Positions 5,196-5,722 of a DNA stretch of 5,722 bases are shown here, one piece after another. Origin of the DNA: an uncultured Eubacteriales bacterium (GTDB taxonomy: Bacteria > Bacillota > Clostridia > Oscillospirales > Acutalibacteraceae); NCBI GenBank assembly GCA_934476025.1, contig CAKSNI010000079.1, forward strand, positions 1 through 5,722, written 5' to 3'. A model generated the notes under the pieces. That model was not told the origin of the DNA and did no database searches. It saw nothing but the letters and a program-made list of their open reading frames with translations. The stretch's first letter is position 1; each line of letters opens with the position of its first letter. A program made the position numbers and the translations under genes.

Positions 5196-5606
5196 CTAAG
5201 AATCCCGCTCATCCGATTCCGCCGACTGCCCGGATAGCGGTTGTGCTTCCGGCTGCTTTCGGTTTTCCAGTTCGCGAACTCGTTTTTCCAAAATAGCCTG
5301 TTGTTGGGTCAGGCGGTAAATCCGGTTGGAAAGGGTGGTAACAATTACCGTCATTCCCAAAAGAATCAGCAGCGCCATCGCCCCGACAAACATAAAGACC
5401 ATATTGGTCACATCCACCACACCGGCCAATTTTGCCGCCGCCGACACGATTTCCGGAAAAATCATCAAAACAATCATGATCAGGTCAGCAAACAGCCACA
5501 GCAGGGTGTATTTCAGATACAGTTTCTGTTTTCTCAGATAATGAAACAGAATCAGCGTAAACAAAAGGATTCCGACCGCCAGGGTAATTCTCAATGAAAG
5601 AACCAT
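5196..5606 (-). CDS. DUF2304 family membrane protein
   Basis: This 136-residue protein has three predicted membrane helices at about 5-22, 31-50 and 66-90. A heptad-like coiled-coil stretch (about 92-117, LSNRIYRLTQQQAILEKRVREL) and a polar acidic tail follow. The order of helices and the IFPEIV motif near 49-54 match DUF2304. Members commonly sit beside family 2 glycosyltransferases and are thought to assist lipid-linked sugar transfer at the cytoplasmic membrane; their exact activity is unproven. I chose the ATG at 5606 because AAGGAG (5615-5620) lies 8 bases upstream. An in-frame ATG at 5648 would add 14 basic residues but lies inside the preceding gene and lacks a good site. One base separates this start from the stop of the glycosyltransferase gene, so the two are translationally coupled. 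Confidence 0.87.
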   Translation of the reverse strand: MVLSLRITLAVGILLFTLILFHYLRKQKLYLKYTLLWLFADLIMIVLMIFPEIVSAAAKLAGVVDVTNMVFMFVGAMALLILLGMTVIVTTLSNRIYRLTQQQAILEKRVRELENRKQPEAQPLSGQSAESDERDS

Positions 5607-5607
5607 A

Positions 5608-5722
5608 TTACACGCTCCTTTTCTTTTTCGGCAAACCGATTTTGGCAATCAAAAGAGCCAATGTCACCTTGATCATGTAATAAACGCTTTTCATGGCTTT
5701 GATCGACGAAACTCCGCCGACC
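5608..5722 (-). CDS. Family 2 glycosyltransferase, C-terminal end only
   Basis: Only the last 37 codons lie in the window; the gene continues past the right edge. The readable end is VGGVSSIKAMKSVYYMIKVT followed by a LALLIAKIGLPKKKRSV tail and a TAA (5608-5610). The GGVSSIK...VYYMIKV...LLI pattern is the usual C-terminus of DPM1-like family 2 glycosyltransferases that precede DUF2304 genes. These enzymes transfer a sugar from a nucleotide-sugar donor to a polyprenyl phosphate or a glycan at the membrane. The catalytic part is not visible, so donor and acceptor cannot be judged. The downstream DUF2304 gene starts one base after the stop, and its ribosome binding site lies within the last codons here. 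Confidence 0.8.
   Translation of the reverse strand, partial: VGGVSSIKAMKSVYYMIKVTLALLIAKIGLPKKKRSV

Noticed and set aside
5241..5597. Plus-strand frame opposite the DUF2304 gene.
   Set aside because: Its His- and Gln-rich product is a typical antisense shadow of a hydrophobic membrane protein.

Overview
The window (5,722 bases, moderately GC-rich) looks like chromosomal DNA of an anaerobic Clostridia-type Firmicute. The basis is the gene families present (an NhaC-type antiporter with a clostridial-style N-terminus, an Rrf2 regulator ending like clostridial members, and the DUF2325, DUF3793 and DUF2304 families), strong AAGGAGG-type ribosome binding sites, TTG start codons and sigma-A-like promoters. 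I cannot name the species. I see no phage, transposon, CRISPR, rRNA or tRNA.

Left region (1-1719, minus strand): a large Na+/H+ antiporter of the NhaC family. Its C-terminal end runs off the left edge, so it has no stop codon in the window. It has its own near-consensus promoter at 1797-1825. Divergent from it is an AraC-family regulator (TTG start at 2195). Its likely promoter (1901-1929) carries a perfect palindrome, and the inferred transcript has a leader of about 260 bases with several hairpins. The regulator gene ends in a strong terminator (3005-3050). The divergent layout makes the antiporter a candidate target of the regulator, but this is inference.

Middle region (3081-4140, plus strand): a clean promoter drives an IscR-like Rrf2 repressor that keeps three cysteines suited to an Fe-S cluster. 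A GNAT acetyltransferase follows at once. Its reading frame lacks a normal start codon at the point where a perfect ribosome binding site sits, so it uses a rare start or carries a one-base frameshift. Terminators lie between this pair and the convergent genes to its right.

Right region (4247-5722, minus strand): two transcription units read leftward. The outer one holds the last 37 codons of a family 2 glycosyltransferase and a DUF2304 membrane protein, a standard pairing in lipid-linked sugar or cell-envelope glycan synthesis. It ends in a hairpin terminator. The inner one is an overlapping DUF2325-DUF3793 pair of unknown function. Three GTTAG-type half-sites lie just upstream and look like a metal-responsive operator. 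This pair is the best candidate in the window for an undescribed system.
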